From Rhodothermales bacterium (GTDB lineage: Bacteria > Bacteroidota > Rhodothermia > Rhodothermales > UBA10348), in the NCBI GenBank assembly GCA_024711125.1, contig JANJTM010000010.1:1-64000 (forward strand): a DNA stretch of 64,000 nucleotides, read 5' to 3'. Positions 44,057-52,849 of the stretch are shown in pieces; within the stretch, counting starts at the first letter, position 1; every line of letters starts with the position of its first letter. The notes beneath the pieces were generated by a model. The model saw nothing but the letters and a program-made list of their open reading frames with translations. It was not told where the DNA came from and searched no databases. The position numbers and the translations under genes are program-made.

Positions 44057-45487
44057 ATGTCGTCGGTAACGGCTTCGTTATGGGATCGATGCAAGGTCTC
44101 CCTTGCGGCCAGCATCCCTACCCAGCCCTATAACACCTGGCTGCGCCCCGTGGTGTGGATATCCTCGTCCGTCGAGGAGGATGTCCCGGTCGTGATCCTG
44201 GGAGTGCCCGACGAATTCCACAGGGCCTGGATCGAGAAGCACTATACCCATCGGGTCGAGACCGCCCTCGCAGACTGGACCGGCGTTCGCCCGGTGGTGC
44301 GGTTTGCGGTGTGCGATCCCGTGCCGAGCGGAGACGGCCAGTCGGTCGACCTGCCGATTCCGGTCCCGGTCGCGTCCGGCCACGACACCAGGCCGACGGG
44401 CTCGCGGGATGCCGCAGCTGCGCCCGTCCCGCAGCGCCCGGCCGGCCGCCGACGTCCCGACACCCTGAACCCGTCGTACACCTTCCAGGACTTCATCGAA
44501 GCCGACTGCAACCGGCTCGCGCGCAGCGCCGCGCTGGCGGTCGCCCAGCGCCCCGGTGCCACGAGCTTCAATCCCTTCCTGATCTACGGCAAGGTAGGGC
44601 TCGGCAAGACCCATCTCGCGCATGCCATCGGCAACCGGATCGCGGACGAACACCCGGACCTCCGCATCCTGTACCTGACGAGCGAGGCTTTCACGAATGC
44701 CTTCGTGCATGCCGTCCAGCAGAACATGCTCGCCGACTTCGCTCGCTCGTTCCGCGAGATCGACGTGCTGATCGTCGACGACATCCAGTTCCTCTCGGGC
44801 AAGGAAAAGACGCAGGAACAGTTCTTCCACCTGTTCAACGACCTGCACCAGGAAGGCGCCCAGATCGTGCTGTGCGCCGACCGGCCGCCGTCCGAGATCG
44901 CGGGCATCGAGGAGCGCCTGCTGAGCCGCTTCCGCTGGGGCCTCATCGCCGACGTGCAGCCGCCGGACTTCGAGACGCGAATCGCGATCCTGCAGCGTCG
45001 CGCGTCGCGGGTCGGAATGGACCTCCCGTACGACGTGGTCGAGTACCTGGCCGCGAACGTCACGGCGAACATCCGCAGCCTGGAGGGGGCGCTGAACAAG
45101 ATCCTCGCTGCCTGGCGCATCGGGCTCGTCGAACTCTCGGTCGAGAAGATCCGCCCGCTCGTCGTCGACCTCGTCGAGGGCGACCAGCGCCGGTCGCTGT
45201 CGGCCGGGGAAATCCGGGACGCGGTCGCCGAGGCCTACGGCCTGTCGCCCGACGATCTTTCCTCCAAGAGCCGTAAGCGCCCGATCGTAGACGCGCGGCA
45301 CGTGGCGATGCATTTCTGCAAGGTCCTCACGCCGCTGTCCCTGGAAGCCATAGGCAAGCGGTTCGGGAATCGGGATCACTCGACCGTGATCCATGCCTGC
45401 CGGGCCGTGCAGGCGCGCATCGATACGGACCCGCTTTTCGTCGACGAACTCGAGCGCATCGCGCGCCGACTCGCTCCCGGGACCTGA
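44057..45487 (+). CDS. dnaA: Chromosomal replication initiator DnaA
   Basis: A 476-residue initiator ATPase. Domain I is at about 1-85 (LWDRCKVSLAASIPTQPYNTWL), a Pro/Arg-rich linker covers about 100-138, and the AAA+ core starts with LNPSYTFQDFI. Walker A is YGKVGLGKTH (about 177-187), Walker B LIVDDIQFLSGKEKTQEQ, and the C-terminal DNA-binding domain ends with the signature DHSTVIHACRAV (near 440). ATG 44057 begins domain I; upstream in-frame codons are non-coding. DnaA boxes precede it and a terminator follows. No dnaN, recF or gyrB neighbours are present. Confidence 0.96.
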   Translation: MSSVTASLWDRCKVSLAASIPTQPYNTWLRPVVWISSSVEEDVPVVILGVPDEFHRAWIEKHYTHRVETALADWTGVRPVVRFAVCDPVPSGDGQSVDLPIPVPVASGHDTRPTGSRDAAAAPVPQRPAGRRRPDTLNPSYTFQDFIEADCNRLARSAALAVAQRPGATSFNPFLIYGKVGLGKTHLAHAIGNRIADEHPDLRILYLTSEAFTNAFVHAVQQNMLADFARSFREIDVLIVDDIQFLSGKEKTQEQFFHLFNDLHQEGAQIVLCADRPPSEIAGIEERLLSRFRWGLIADVQPPDFETRIAILQRRASRVGMDLPYDVVEYLAANVTANIRSLEGALNKILAAWRIGLVELSVEKIRPLVVDLVEGDQRRSLSAGEIRDAVAEAYGLSPDDLSSKSRKRPIVDARHVAMHFCKVLTPLSLEAIGKRFGNRDHSTVIHACRAVQARIDTDPLFVDELERIARRLAPGT

Positions 45488-45677
45488 CGCCCGCCAGGCC
45501 CGGCGTGGTCGATTCTTCCCGTCGACGGGTCGGATTTTCCGCTTCGGACCCCGCCGCAGACCGTCCGGAGTGATTTTTCGAGGGTTTGCGACGTGGGCAC
45601 CGATCTTGATGCTGGATCGATCGCCAGAACATCGCGTCCCGCCACGCCGGTCCCGTAAGACCGCGACGCAGACGTTT

Positions 45678-45712
45678 CCGCCCGGCCCCGTAAGGCCGGG
45701 CGGTTGCTTTTT
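45678..45712 (+). terminator. Rho-independent terminator after dnaA
   Basis: CCGCCCGGCC (45678-45687) and GGCCGGGCGG (45694-45703) form a perfect 10-bp stem around a six-base loop, followed by TTGCTTTTT. It ends the dnaA transcript ahead of the convergent PdeM gene. A smaller stem-loop with the same CCGTAA loop (GGTC/GACC) lies about 25 bases upstream. Confidence 0.88.
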
Positions 45713-45734
45713 CGGGCACCCCGCTGCTTCAGGC

Positions 45735-46415
45735 TCACGGAACGCGAACCACGCTCCCGTCGGCCACGACGTGGATCTCGTCCCGCCGACGCGGGCGAAC
45801 CACGTGGAGCCCGGTGAACGATCCGAACGCCGGAAGCACCGCGCCACCGGTGCCGGCGTGAAAGCACGGCAACACCACGCTCGCGCCGGCGCCCCGCAGA
45901 CGCACCCCGGGATGCACGTGACCCGAGAGGACGAACGCGACCTCCCCGTCGGCATCCGCGGCATCGTGCACGAGCGCGAACGACCCGTCGCGAACCGGAC
46001 CGTCCAGCACGGTCGCGCCCCAGCCGGGCGGCACGTCCCCGGCCCACGCATCGTGGTTTCCCCGGATCACGACCAGGTCGAGCCTCGCGTTGCGGTCGCG
46101 CCATGCATCGAGCCGTCGAGACAACGCGTCTGAGCGCCCCGCGGCGTCGTGAAAGAAATCGCCCAGCACGACGAGTCGGGTCGCCGCTGTCGTCGCGAGC
46201 ACCCCGTCGAGTCGATCCAGGTCGTGTTCCGCCGTACCCACCGGGATCGGAATGGCGCGGGCGCGAAAGGAAGAGTCCTTCCCCAGGTGCAGGTCTGCCG
46301 CGAACACCGTGGAACGCTTCGGCCACCAGACCGCACGCTCCGGAAGCAGTACCAGGGACTCCCCGGCCCAGGACACGCGGGCGGCGCCCGCCGGAAGAGC
46401 GTCGCGTTCGGTCAT
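45735..46415 (-). CDS. pdeM: Ligase-associated DNA damage response endonuclease (PdeM-type metallophosphoesterase)
   Basis: A 226-residue calcineurin-like phosphoesterase with all metal motifs: ADLHLGK, GDFFHDAAGR, RGNHD and SGHVHPG. This is the PdeM form found next to DEXH helicases in 'ligase-associated DNA damage response' loci. The ATG at 46415 overlaps the stop of the upstream helicase gene by four bases, the usual arrangement. The ATP-dependent ligase and exonuclease commonly associated with the pair are not in the window. The gene converges on dnaA. Confidence 0.87.
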   Translation of the reverse strand: MTERDALPAGAARVSWAGESLVLLPERAVWWPKRSTVFAADLHLGKDSSFRARAIPIPVGTAEHDLDRLDGVLATTAATRLVVLGDFFHDAAGRSDALSRRLDAWRDRNARLDLVVIRGNHDAWAGDVPPGWGATVLDGPVRDGSFALVHDAADADGEVAFVLSGHVHPGVRLRGAGASVVLPCFHAGTGGAVLPAFGSFTGLHVVRPRRRDEIHVVADGSVVRVP

Positions 46416-48910
46416 GACCTCTGGAGGGCGATCGTGCGGTCTGCTTCCCGCTCGAGCAGTACCTGCATCTTCCGTATGCGGGCCGACAGCCTTTCGGAAC
46501 TCACCCGGTTCTGGCTCAGCCGGTCCACGAGGATGGGAAAAGCGAGCGGGCTGAAACGCGGTGTGTCGACGATGACCAGGCGGGACGCCCGGATGCGGGC
46601 AAGCGTTTCTTCGAGCCGGCCGATTTCCAGCTGCCGCTCCCGGACTTCCCTGCGGGCCTGGACGAGCAGGAGATTCTGCGGATCGTGCCTTTCGAACACG
46701 TCGAACAGCAATCCGCTCGATGCCTGCACCTGGGACAGACCGCGCGGCCGACCCGGCCAGCCGGGGAACACGAGCCCCGATACGCGGGCGATCTCCCGGA
46801 ACTGCCGGCGTGCGAGTTCGGTCCCGTTGACGCCCTCCTCGACGTCGGCCGCCAACCCCTCGGCATCGAAGAGACCCGCCGCCAGGCCCCCTTCGAGCGG
46901 GGCCGGTTCCGACGAGAGGAATTCGATGCCGTAGTCGTTGTACGACAGCGTGAACGAGATCGGCGTCAGGCGGGCGAGGCGCAGCGCCACCACCGAAGCC
47001 AGGCCCTCGTGCACGAGACGCCCCTCGAACGGGTAGAGGAACAGGTGGTATCCGTCTCGCGACACCGCCCGCTCGATGAGCAGTTCGTCCACGGTCGGAA
47101 TCGTGCTCCATGCGGCCTGGATCTCGAACACCGGGGAGAGCGCCTCGACCTCCGCGGTGTCGGTCGGACCGCGACCAGCCGCATCCACCAATCTCCGCAT
47201 GGCAGCCGAAAGCTCCGACGAGAGCGGAATCCGCCCGCCGCCCCATCGCGGAACGGTCGCCTTCGATGATCGGGACGGCCGCACGAACGCCTTCATTCCG
47301 TCGCTTCGCACATATTCGACGACCCGCCCTCCGAATTGGAACACGTCCCCACGGTCGAGCCGCGCGACGAAAGACTCCTCGACTGAACCCAGCCGGTGCC
47401 CGTTGAGGAAGTGCACCGTCATGGAGGCGTCCGACGCGATCGTTCCGATCGACATGCGGTGGCGACGGGCGATGTCGTTGGATGCGCAGACATAACGACC
47501 TTCGAACGGCGCGATCCTGCGGAACTGCTCGTACCCCTGCAGGGTCTCCCCTCCGGACCGGCAGAAGTCCAGGGCCCATCGCCACTCGTCGTCCGACAGG
47601 TCCCGGTAGGCCCACGCGTCCCGTATCTCGGCGAGCAGTGCCTCGGGCTCGAAGCCCGCGCCGATGGACACCGTGACGAGGTGCTGGACCAGGACGTCCA
47701 GGGGTTTCGGGAGGGGCCTCCTCGGCTCCACCCGGCGATCCGATGCCGCCTCCCGCGCCGCAGCGAATTCCACCAGTTCGAAGGCGTGGGTCGGAACGCA
47801 GGTCACCCGGCTCACGGCGCCGGGGCGATGCCCGCTCCGGCCGGCGCGCTGCAGGAGCCGGGCGATGCCCTTGGGGCTTCCGACCTGGAATACCCGGTCG
47901 ACGGGACCGAAATCGACGCCGAGGTCGAGACTGCTCGTGCAGACGACGCAGCGGAGGCGCCCTTCCGCGAGCGCCGCTTCGACCCAGCGCCGGGTCGATC
48001 GGTCGAGCGATCCGTGGTGCACCGCGATGCGACCGGCCCATTCCGGACGCTCGTCGAGCAGGGCGCGGTACCAGATCTCCGCGTTCGACCGCGTATTCGT
48101 GAAAACGAGCGCCGTGCCGACGCCGTCGAGTTCCGCCGCGACGGCGCCGGCCATGCCCACGCCCACGTGTCCGGACCAGGGAAACCGCTCCACCGCGTCG
48201 GGCAGCAGGGCGTCGATGACCACCTCCTTGCGTTCGTCGCCGCTCACCAGCACACCCGCGGTCGACGCTGCCACACCGAGCAGGACCGAGAGCGCCTCGT
48301 CCTGGTTCGACAGCGTGGCCGAAAGGCCCCAGGTGCGCATTCGGGGTGACGAACCGCGAAGGCGGGCAAGCGCCAGTTCGGTCTGCGTGCCGCGTTTCGT
48401 GCCGAGCAACTCGTGCCACTCATCCACGACGACGAGACGCAGGGCGGCGAACTGGTCGCCGAGGTTCGCGAACGTGAGCAGCACCGACAGGCTCTCGGGG
48501 GTTGTCACGAGCACGTCCGGAAGCCGGTCCCGCTGCCGCGATCGCACGTCCGCGGCCGTGTCGGCGGTGCGCGTCTCGACCTTCCAATCGAGGCCTAGCG
48601 CGGCGACAGGCTCGCGCAGCGCCTCCACGGTATCGTTGACGAGGGCCCGCAGGGGCGTGACCCACAGCACGCGCACCCCCCGGCCGCCCGGATTACCCTC
48701 GTTCAGGGCTTCGGCGACGGCACCGACGAACGCCGCGTGCGTCTTTCCGTACCCGGTCGCCGCGTGCACCAGCCCGCTGCGTCCGGCCAGGTAGGCCACC
48801 CAGGCGTCCCGTTGGAAGCGGAACGGGGTCCACCCCTTCGCCCGGAACCAGCCCTCGACCGGCTCGAGCGCCCCGGACGCTATGTCGGCCGACGGCTGCA
48901 CCCGGTCCAA
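46412..48910 (-). CDS. Ligase-associated DNA damage response DEXH-box helicase (Lhr-like)
   Basis: An 832-residue superfamily 2 helicase. Walker A is ATGYGKTHAA (about 51-60), motif Ia WVTPLRALVNDT, motif II VVVDEWHELLGTKRG (DEWH), motif III LSATLSN, and motif VI QRAGRSGHRPG. The C-terminal Lhr-type WH and DUF domains follow. Length and the coupled pdeM gene match the ligase-associated subgroup. The start used is TTG at 48910, preceded by an AAGGGGG stretch; no ATG offers a complete N-terminus. Role: a 3'-5' helicase in DNA repair, by family. Confidence 0.88.
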   Translation of the reverse strand: MDRVQPSADIASGALEPVEGWFRAKGWTPFRFQRDAWVAYLAGRSGLVHAATGYGKTHAAFVGAVAEALNEGNPGGRGVRVLWVTPLRALVNDTVEALREPVAALGLDWKVETRTADTAADVRSRQRDRLPDVLVTTPESLSVLLTFANLGDQFAALRLVVVDEWHELLGTKRGTQTELALARLRGSSPRMRTWGLSATLSNQDEALSVLLGVAASTAGVLVSGDERKEVVIDALLPDAVERFPWSGHVGVGMAGAVAAELDGVGTALVFTNTRSNAEIWYRALLDERPEWAGRIAVHHGSLDRSTRRWVEAALAEGRLRCVVCTSSLDLGVDFGPVDRVFQVGSPKGIARLLQRAGRSGHRPGAVSRVTCVPTHAFELVEFAAAREAASDRRVEPRRPLPKPLDVLVQHLVTVSIGAGFEPEALLAEIRDAWAYRDLSDDEWRWALDFCRSGGETLQGYEQFRRIAPFEGRYVCASNDIARRHRMSIGTIASDASMTVHFLNGHRLGSVEESFVARLDRGDVFQFGGRVVEYVRSDGMKAFVRPSRSSKATVPRWGGGRIPLSSELSAAMRRLVDAAGRGPTDTAEVEALSPVFEIQAAWSTIPTVDELLIERAVSRDGYHLFLYPFEGRLVHEGLASVVALRLARLTPISFTLSYNDYGIEFLSSEPAPLEGGLAAGLFDAEGLAADVEEGVNGTELARRQFREIARVSGLVFPGWPGRPRGLSQVQASSGLLFDVFERHDPQNLLLVQARREVRERQLEIGRLEETLARIRASRLVIVDTPRFSPLAFPILVDRLSQNRVSSERLSARIRKMQVLLEREADRTIALQRS

Positions 48911-49003
48911 ACCCCCTTGGTCCCGGTATGGGTTCCGCCCTTCCCGGGGGCCACTTTCCGGGCGTTGTGCGGCAAGGGAATCCGTCCGCCCAAGATGCCG
49001 TGA

Positions 49004-50158
<1,155 letters not shown>

Positions 50159-50247
50159 GGAAACGTCCTACGTCTGCCTGCAGGGCCGCCCCCCCGGGTC
50201 GGCATATCCCGTACGCTACCTTGCTCCATCGTCATCGGAGTCAGGTC

Positions 50248-50688
50248 ATGCGTACCCTTGCGACCCCCGCGGCTTTCCTGTTCGTCGTACTTCTTGCCGT
50301 CATCCAGGCCTGCGCTCCCGCCCAGGCTCCGATCCGCGGCAACCGCATCCGCTCGATCCCCGAGATGCAGGCCACGCACCATCACCGGCCCGTCACGCTC
50401 CGGGTAGGATGGGTTCCGTACACCGAGTGGACGGAATCGAATGCCGACGGCACCGCCAGCGTGGCCGACTCCGTGCGGTTCTCGGAAATGCCGGTCATCT
50501 TCGTTGCGTACCCCGATTCGGCCGACGGACTGTGGCTGGACCCGAGCATCGACGACGCGCTGCTCGGCCGGCTCGTCAAGCACAGCCTGATGACGCAACA
50601 ACCGATCTCGCGGCCCTTCGACGAGTTCCTCGGCCGGGCCACGTGCAGCCCGTGTCATCCGGAGCGGGTTCCCCTGTCGACGAGGTAA
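50248..50688 (+). CDS. Small lipoprotein with one CxxCH motif, function unknown
   Basis: A 146-residue protein with a lipoprotein signal (VIQAC, Cys22). I do not recognise the family. The middle contains VTLRVGWVPYTEWTES and MPVIFVAYPDSADGLWLD. Near the C-terminus TCSPCHPERV places Cys133, Cys136 and His137 as a c-type haem attachment motif, but no distal Met-bearing segment follows. So it could be a minimal cytochrome-like protein or a metal-binding protein. It lies alone between mreB and the gene-free AT-richer stretch. Confidence 0.6.
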   Translation: MRTLATPAAFLFVVLLAVIQACAPAQAPIRGNRIRSIPEMQATHHHRPVTLRVGWVPYTEWTESNADGTASVADSVRFSEMPVIFVAYPDSADGLWLDPSIDDALLGRLVKHSLMTQQPISRPFDEFLGRATCSPCHPERVPLSTR

Positions 50689-51026
50689 CAACCCCCGTTT
50701 CGAGCCTGATTCGGCGGCCTGTGGAAATTCACTTTCCACAGCTTATCAACAATCCCGTTTTTCGCGCAGAATCGCGGACCGACGGCTCGGATTGCGGATG
50801 TTCTCGGCTTGACTTCCCGCAAAGCGTTGTTTCTCAACGCTTTGCGAATGTTGCGAAATCGTCACGCCATCATTTCCTGCGAGCGGGCCGCTTTGGGGGC
50901 AGGTTTTCCACACTCCATCAACAAATGCGACCCGCGAAAATTCGCCGCGTTCGGAACCCTTCGTCGCACCCGTGAAATCAGCCCCGGATTGCCGGTTCAG
51001 CCGTCTCCGGAGGGCCCTGCCGACGG
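50689..51026. other. Gene-free AT-richer region with DnaA-box-like sites; candidate replication origin
   Basis: This 338-base stretch has no supported gene and is visibly richer in A and T than its surroundings. CTGTGGAAA (50719-50727) and TTTCCACAG (50733-50741) form a perfect inverted repeat. TTATCAACA (50743-50751) and TTTTCCACA (50904-50912) are one-mismatch DnaA boxes. A perfect 12-bp stem-loop, CGCAAAGCGTTG with its complement (50818-50829 and 50835-50846), lies in the middle. oriC is one reading; a regulatory region is the alternative. There is no T-run after the stem, so it is not a terminator. Confidence 0.45.
50818..50846. repeat. Perfect 12-bp inverted repeat with five-base loop
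   Basis: CGCAAAGCGTTG at 50818-50829 and CAACGCTTTGCG at 50835-50846 are exact complements around TTTCT. It is strong, isolated and not followed by T residues on either strand, so a protein-binding or replication-related structure is more likely than a terminator. Confidence 0.7.
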
Positions 51027-51983
51027 TCACGGCCCCTCAACGAAGCCCGTCTCTGCAGACCACCGCCAGTGATGGTCGGTGGTCAGGTGCACGCCCCCCC
51101 TCCAGGTATCGATGCCCGACAGCTCGATGCGGTCGGCCTCTCCGGCGAGGACCGATCGACCGGCTGTCGTGAGCCGAAGCCGCATCCGGTCGGCGGCATG
51201 CGGATCGAAGTCCTCCCCGCCGGTGGTTTCGATGAGCGGAGTGCGCTCCCCGCACATGCCGGCCAGCAACAGCCAGAACGACCAATCTCCCCGGAACACG
51301 GCCTCCTCCTCGTCGCTGGTTGCCCGGTACAGGTCGACCGCGGACGAAAGCCCGGCGGCGATGCGACGCAGCACGCTGCGCTCGGTCCGTCCGAGCCCGT
51401 CCCGCGCGCCGGGAAACATCTGGAACCACCGGTGCAGCGTCGCCGCGAGGTGGGGGTGCACGTTCTGGAAGCGCGCCTCGGCGATGGCCTGCGCGGCGAG
51501 AGGCTTCGGCGAGGTGAATGCCGCCCACGCGAGGGTCGCCCAGTGGATCTGCTCGCCCGTGACCGGGCGTCGCATGCCGAATGAAAGCTTCAGCGAGGTT
51601 GCCGCCGAGGACGTGATGAACGTATCGGCCTGGATCAGGCTGAGGTTTGCCCGGACGCCGGACAGGCGGTCCAGGATCTGCATGAGCTGCAACTGGTCGT
51701 ACAGGTCATGCTCGAACCACAGCACCACCTCCCGGAAATTCGGCGCGGCGTCGAGCCGGGCGTCCCGTTCCTCGAACCAGCGGGTAACCTCGGCGAGATC
51801 GGCCCATCCCAGGCCGGCGATGTACTTCGCTCGCAGTCGGGCGAGCGCCGCCGCCCCGAGTCCCGACGGGACGGGCCCGTCATGCAGAACGTCGTTCCAC
51901 GGCAGGAAGTGAGCCTCCACACCGGCGTCCTTGATGGCCTCGACGGCCGATGCGCCGTTGGTGATGATCAGCAGGTCGTCCAC
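51027..51983 (-). CDS. DUF1835 / DUF3658 domain protein
   Basis: A 318-residue cytoplasmic protein. The N-terminal segment LLIITNGASAVEAIKDAG followed by PWNDVLHDGPVPSGL is the DUF1835 signature, and REVVLWFEHDLYDQLQLMQI belongs to the same fold. A helical C-terminal half carries the paired DUF. The biochemical role of the family is not established. The GTG at 51983, preceded by GGAG eight bases upstream, is preferred to the ATG at 52076, which adds 31 unlike residues. It stands alone, divergent from a small lipoprotein gene. Confidence 0.8.
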   Translation of the reverse strand: MDDLLIITNGASAVEAIKDAGVEAHFLPWNDVLHDGPVPSGLGAAALARLRAKYIAGLGWADLAEVTRWFEERDARLDAAPNFREVVLWFEHDLYDQLQLMQILDRLSGVRANLSLIQADTFITSSAATSLKLSFGMRRPVTGEQIHWATLAWAAFTSPKPLAAQAIAEARFQNVHPHLAATLHRWFQMFPGARDGLGRTERSVLRRIAAGLSSAVDLYRATSDEEEAVFRGDWSFWLLLAGMCGERTPLIETTGGEDFDPHAADRMRLRLTTAGRSVLAGEADRIELSGIDTWRGGVHLTTDHHWRWSAETGFVEGP

Positions 51984-52078
51984 AGGGGGGCTCCAAGTGC
52001 GGTAGGGGGACCGGGATTTCCCGTCGTTTTCGTTCGTTCGTCCGTCGTATCCTGTTTCCGGCCGAACGTTCCGCACCC

Positions 52079-52702
52079 ATGCGTATCCTGGCCGGCAGTA
52101 CGCTACTCGTCGTCTCGTGGGCCCTCCTGGCGGCCTGCTCCGGGCCCCGCCCCTCGGCGGGAGGCCTCTTTCCGTTCGAATTGGAAGGCGTCGCCTACCA
52201 GATCCTCAGTACCGTGGGGCCGGACGGCGCCGGGGCCAATTACCTCGTCTGCCGAAGCGAGGGTCGCACCGTACTCCGGGCCCTGGACGGCGATCAGGAC
52301 GGCGTGCTGGAGGCCGTGCTCACGGGCACGTTGACCCTCGAGGAAGCCAACCGCATCTACGCGTTCGGCATCTCGACCGCGCAGTCGGGCGGCCGAGTCA
52401 ACCGGCTCGAGGCTCCGCGGCTCTTCACGCTCGAGGATCGCGGGCAGCGTCGGGAGATCCGGTCGGTCGTGGACGGTCCCGGCGCGCCGTACAACACCTT
52501 CTCGATCATCGACTCGGACGGTTCCCACCGCGCGGTCGCCACGGACGAGGGGGCCGACGGCACGATCGACCGACTGGTCGAGGGGGATCTGTCGCTGCCG
52601 TCCGTCCAGGCGGCCTATCGATCGATGCTCGACCAGGGGTTGCTGCTGGGCCGGATCGTGCGGGAGGGGAATGCGCTGGTCGTGCAGCCGCACGCGCCCT
52701 GA
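52079..52702 (+). CDS. Hypothetical lipoprotein
   Basis: A 207-residue protein with a clear lipoprotein signal (LLAAC, Cys20). No known domain was recognised. Asp-rich motifs ALDGDQDGVLEAV, DSDGSHRAVATDEGADGTID resemble calcium-binding DxDxDG-type loops and occur twice, suggesting a tandem repeated unit (about 75-110 and 150-185). It is flanked by the divergent DUF1835 gene and the convergent dnaE2 gene, so it is a single-gene unit. Confidence 0.65.
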   Translation: MRILAGSTLLVVSWALLAACSGPRPSAGGLFPFELEGVAYQILSTVGPDGAGANYLVCRSEGRTVLRALDGDQDGVLEAVLTGTLTLEEANRIYAFGISTAQSGGRVNRLEAPRLFTLEDRGQRREIRSVVDGPGAPYNTFSIIDSDGSHRAVATDEGADGTIDRLVEGDLSLPSVQAAYRSMLDQGLLLGRIVREGNALVVQPHAP

Positions 52703-52849
52703 ACCGGGCGAGTTCACGGTTCCGGCCCACGGAGGATGGCGGGCCCCCGCGCGGCATGCGGCACCGGATCGATACCACGGGACGCCTCCGAACCCGTGGG
52801 CGCCGGATCCGGGAACGCGGAGAGTCGGACCGTGGAGTCTCGAGAGACC

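Noticed and set aside
50818-50846. 12-bp stem-loop as a terminator
   Set aside because: No T-run follows on either strand and no gene ends close to it on either side.
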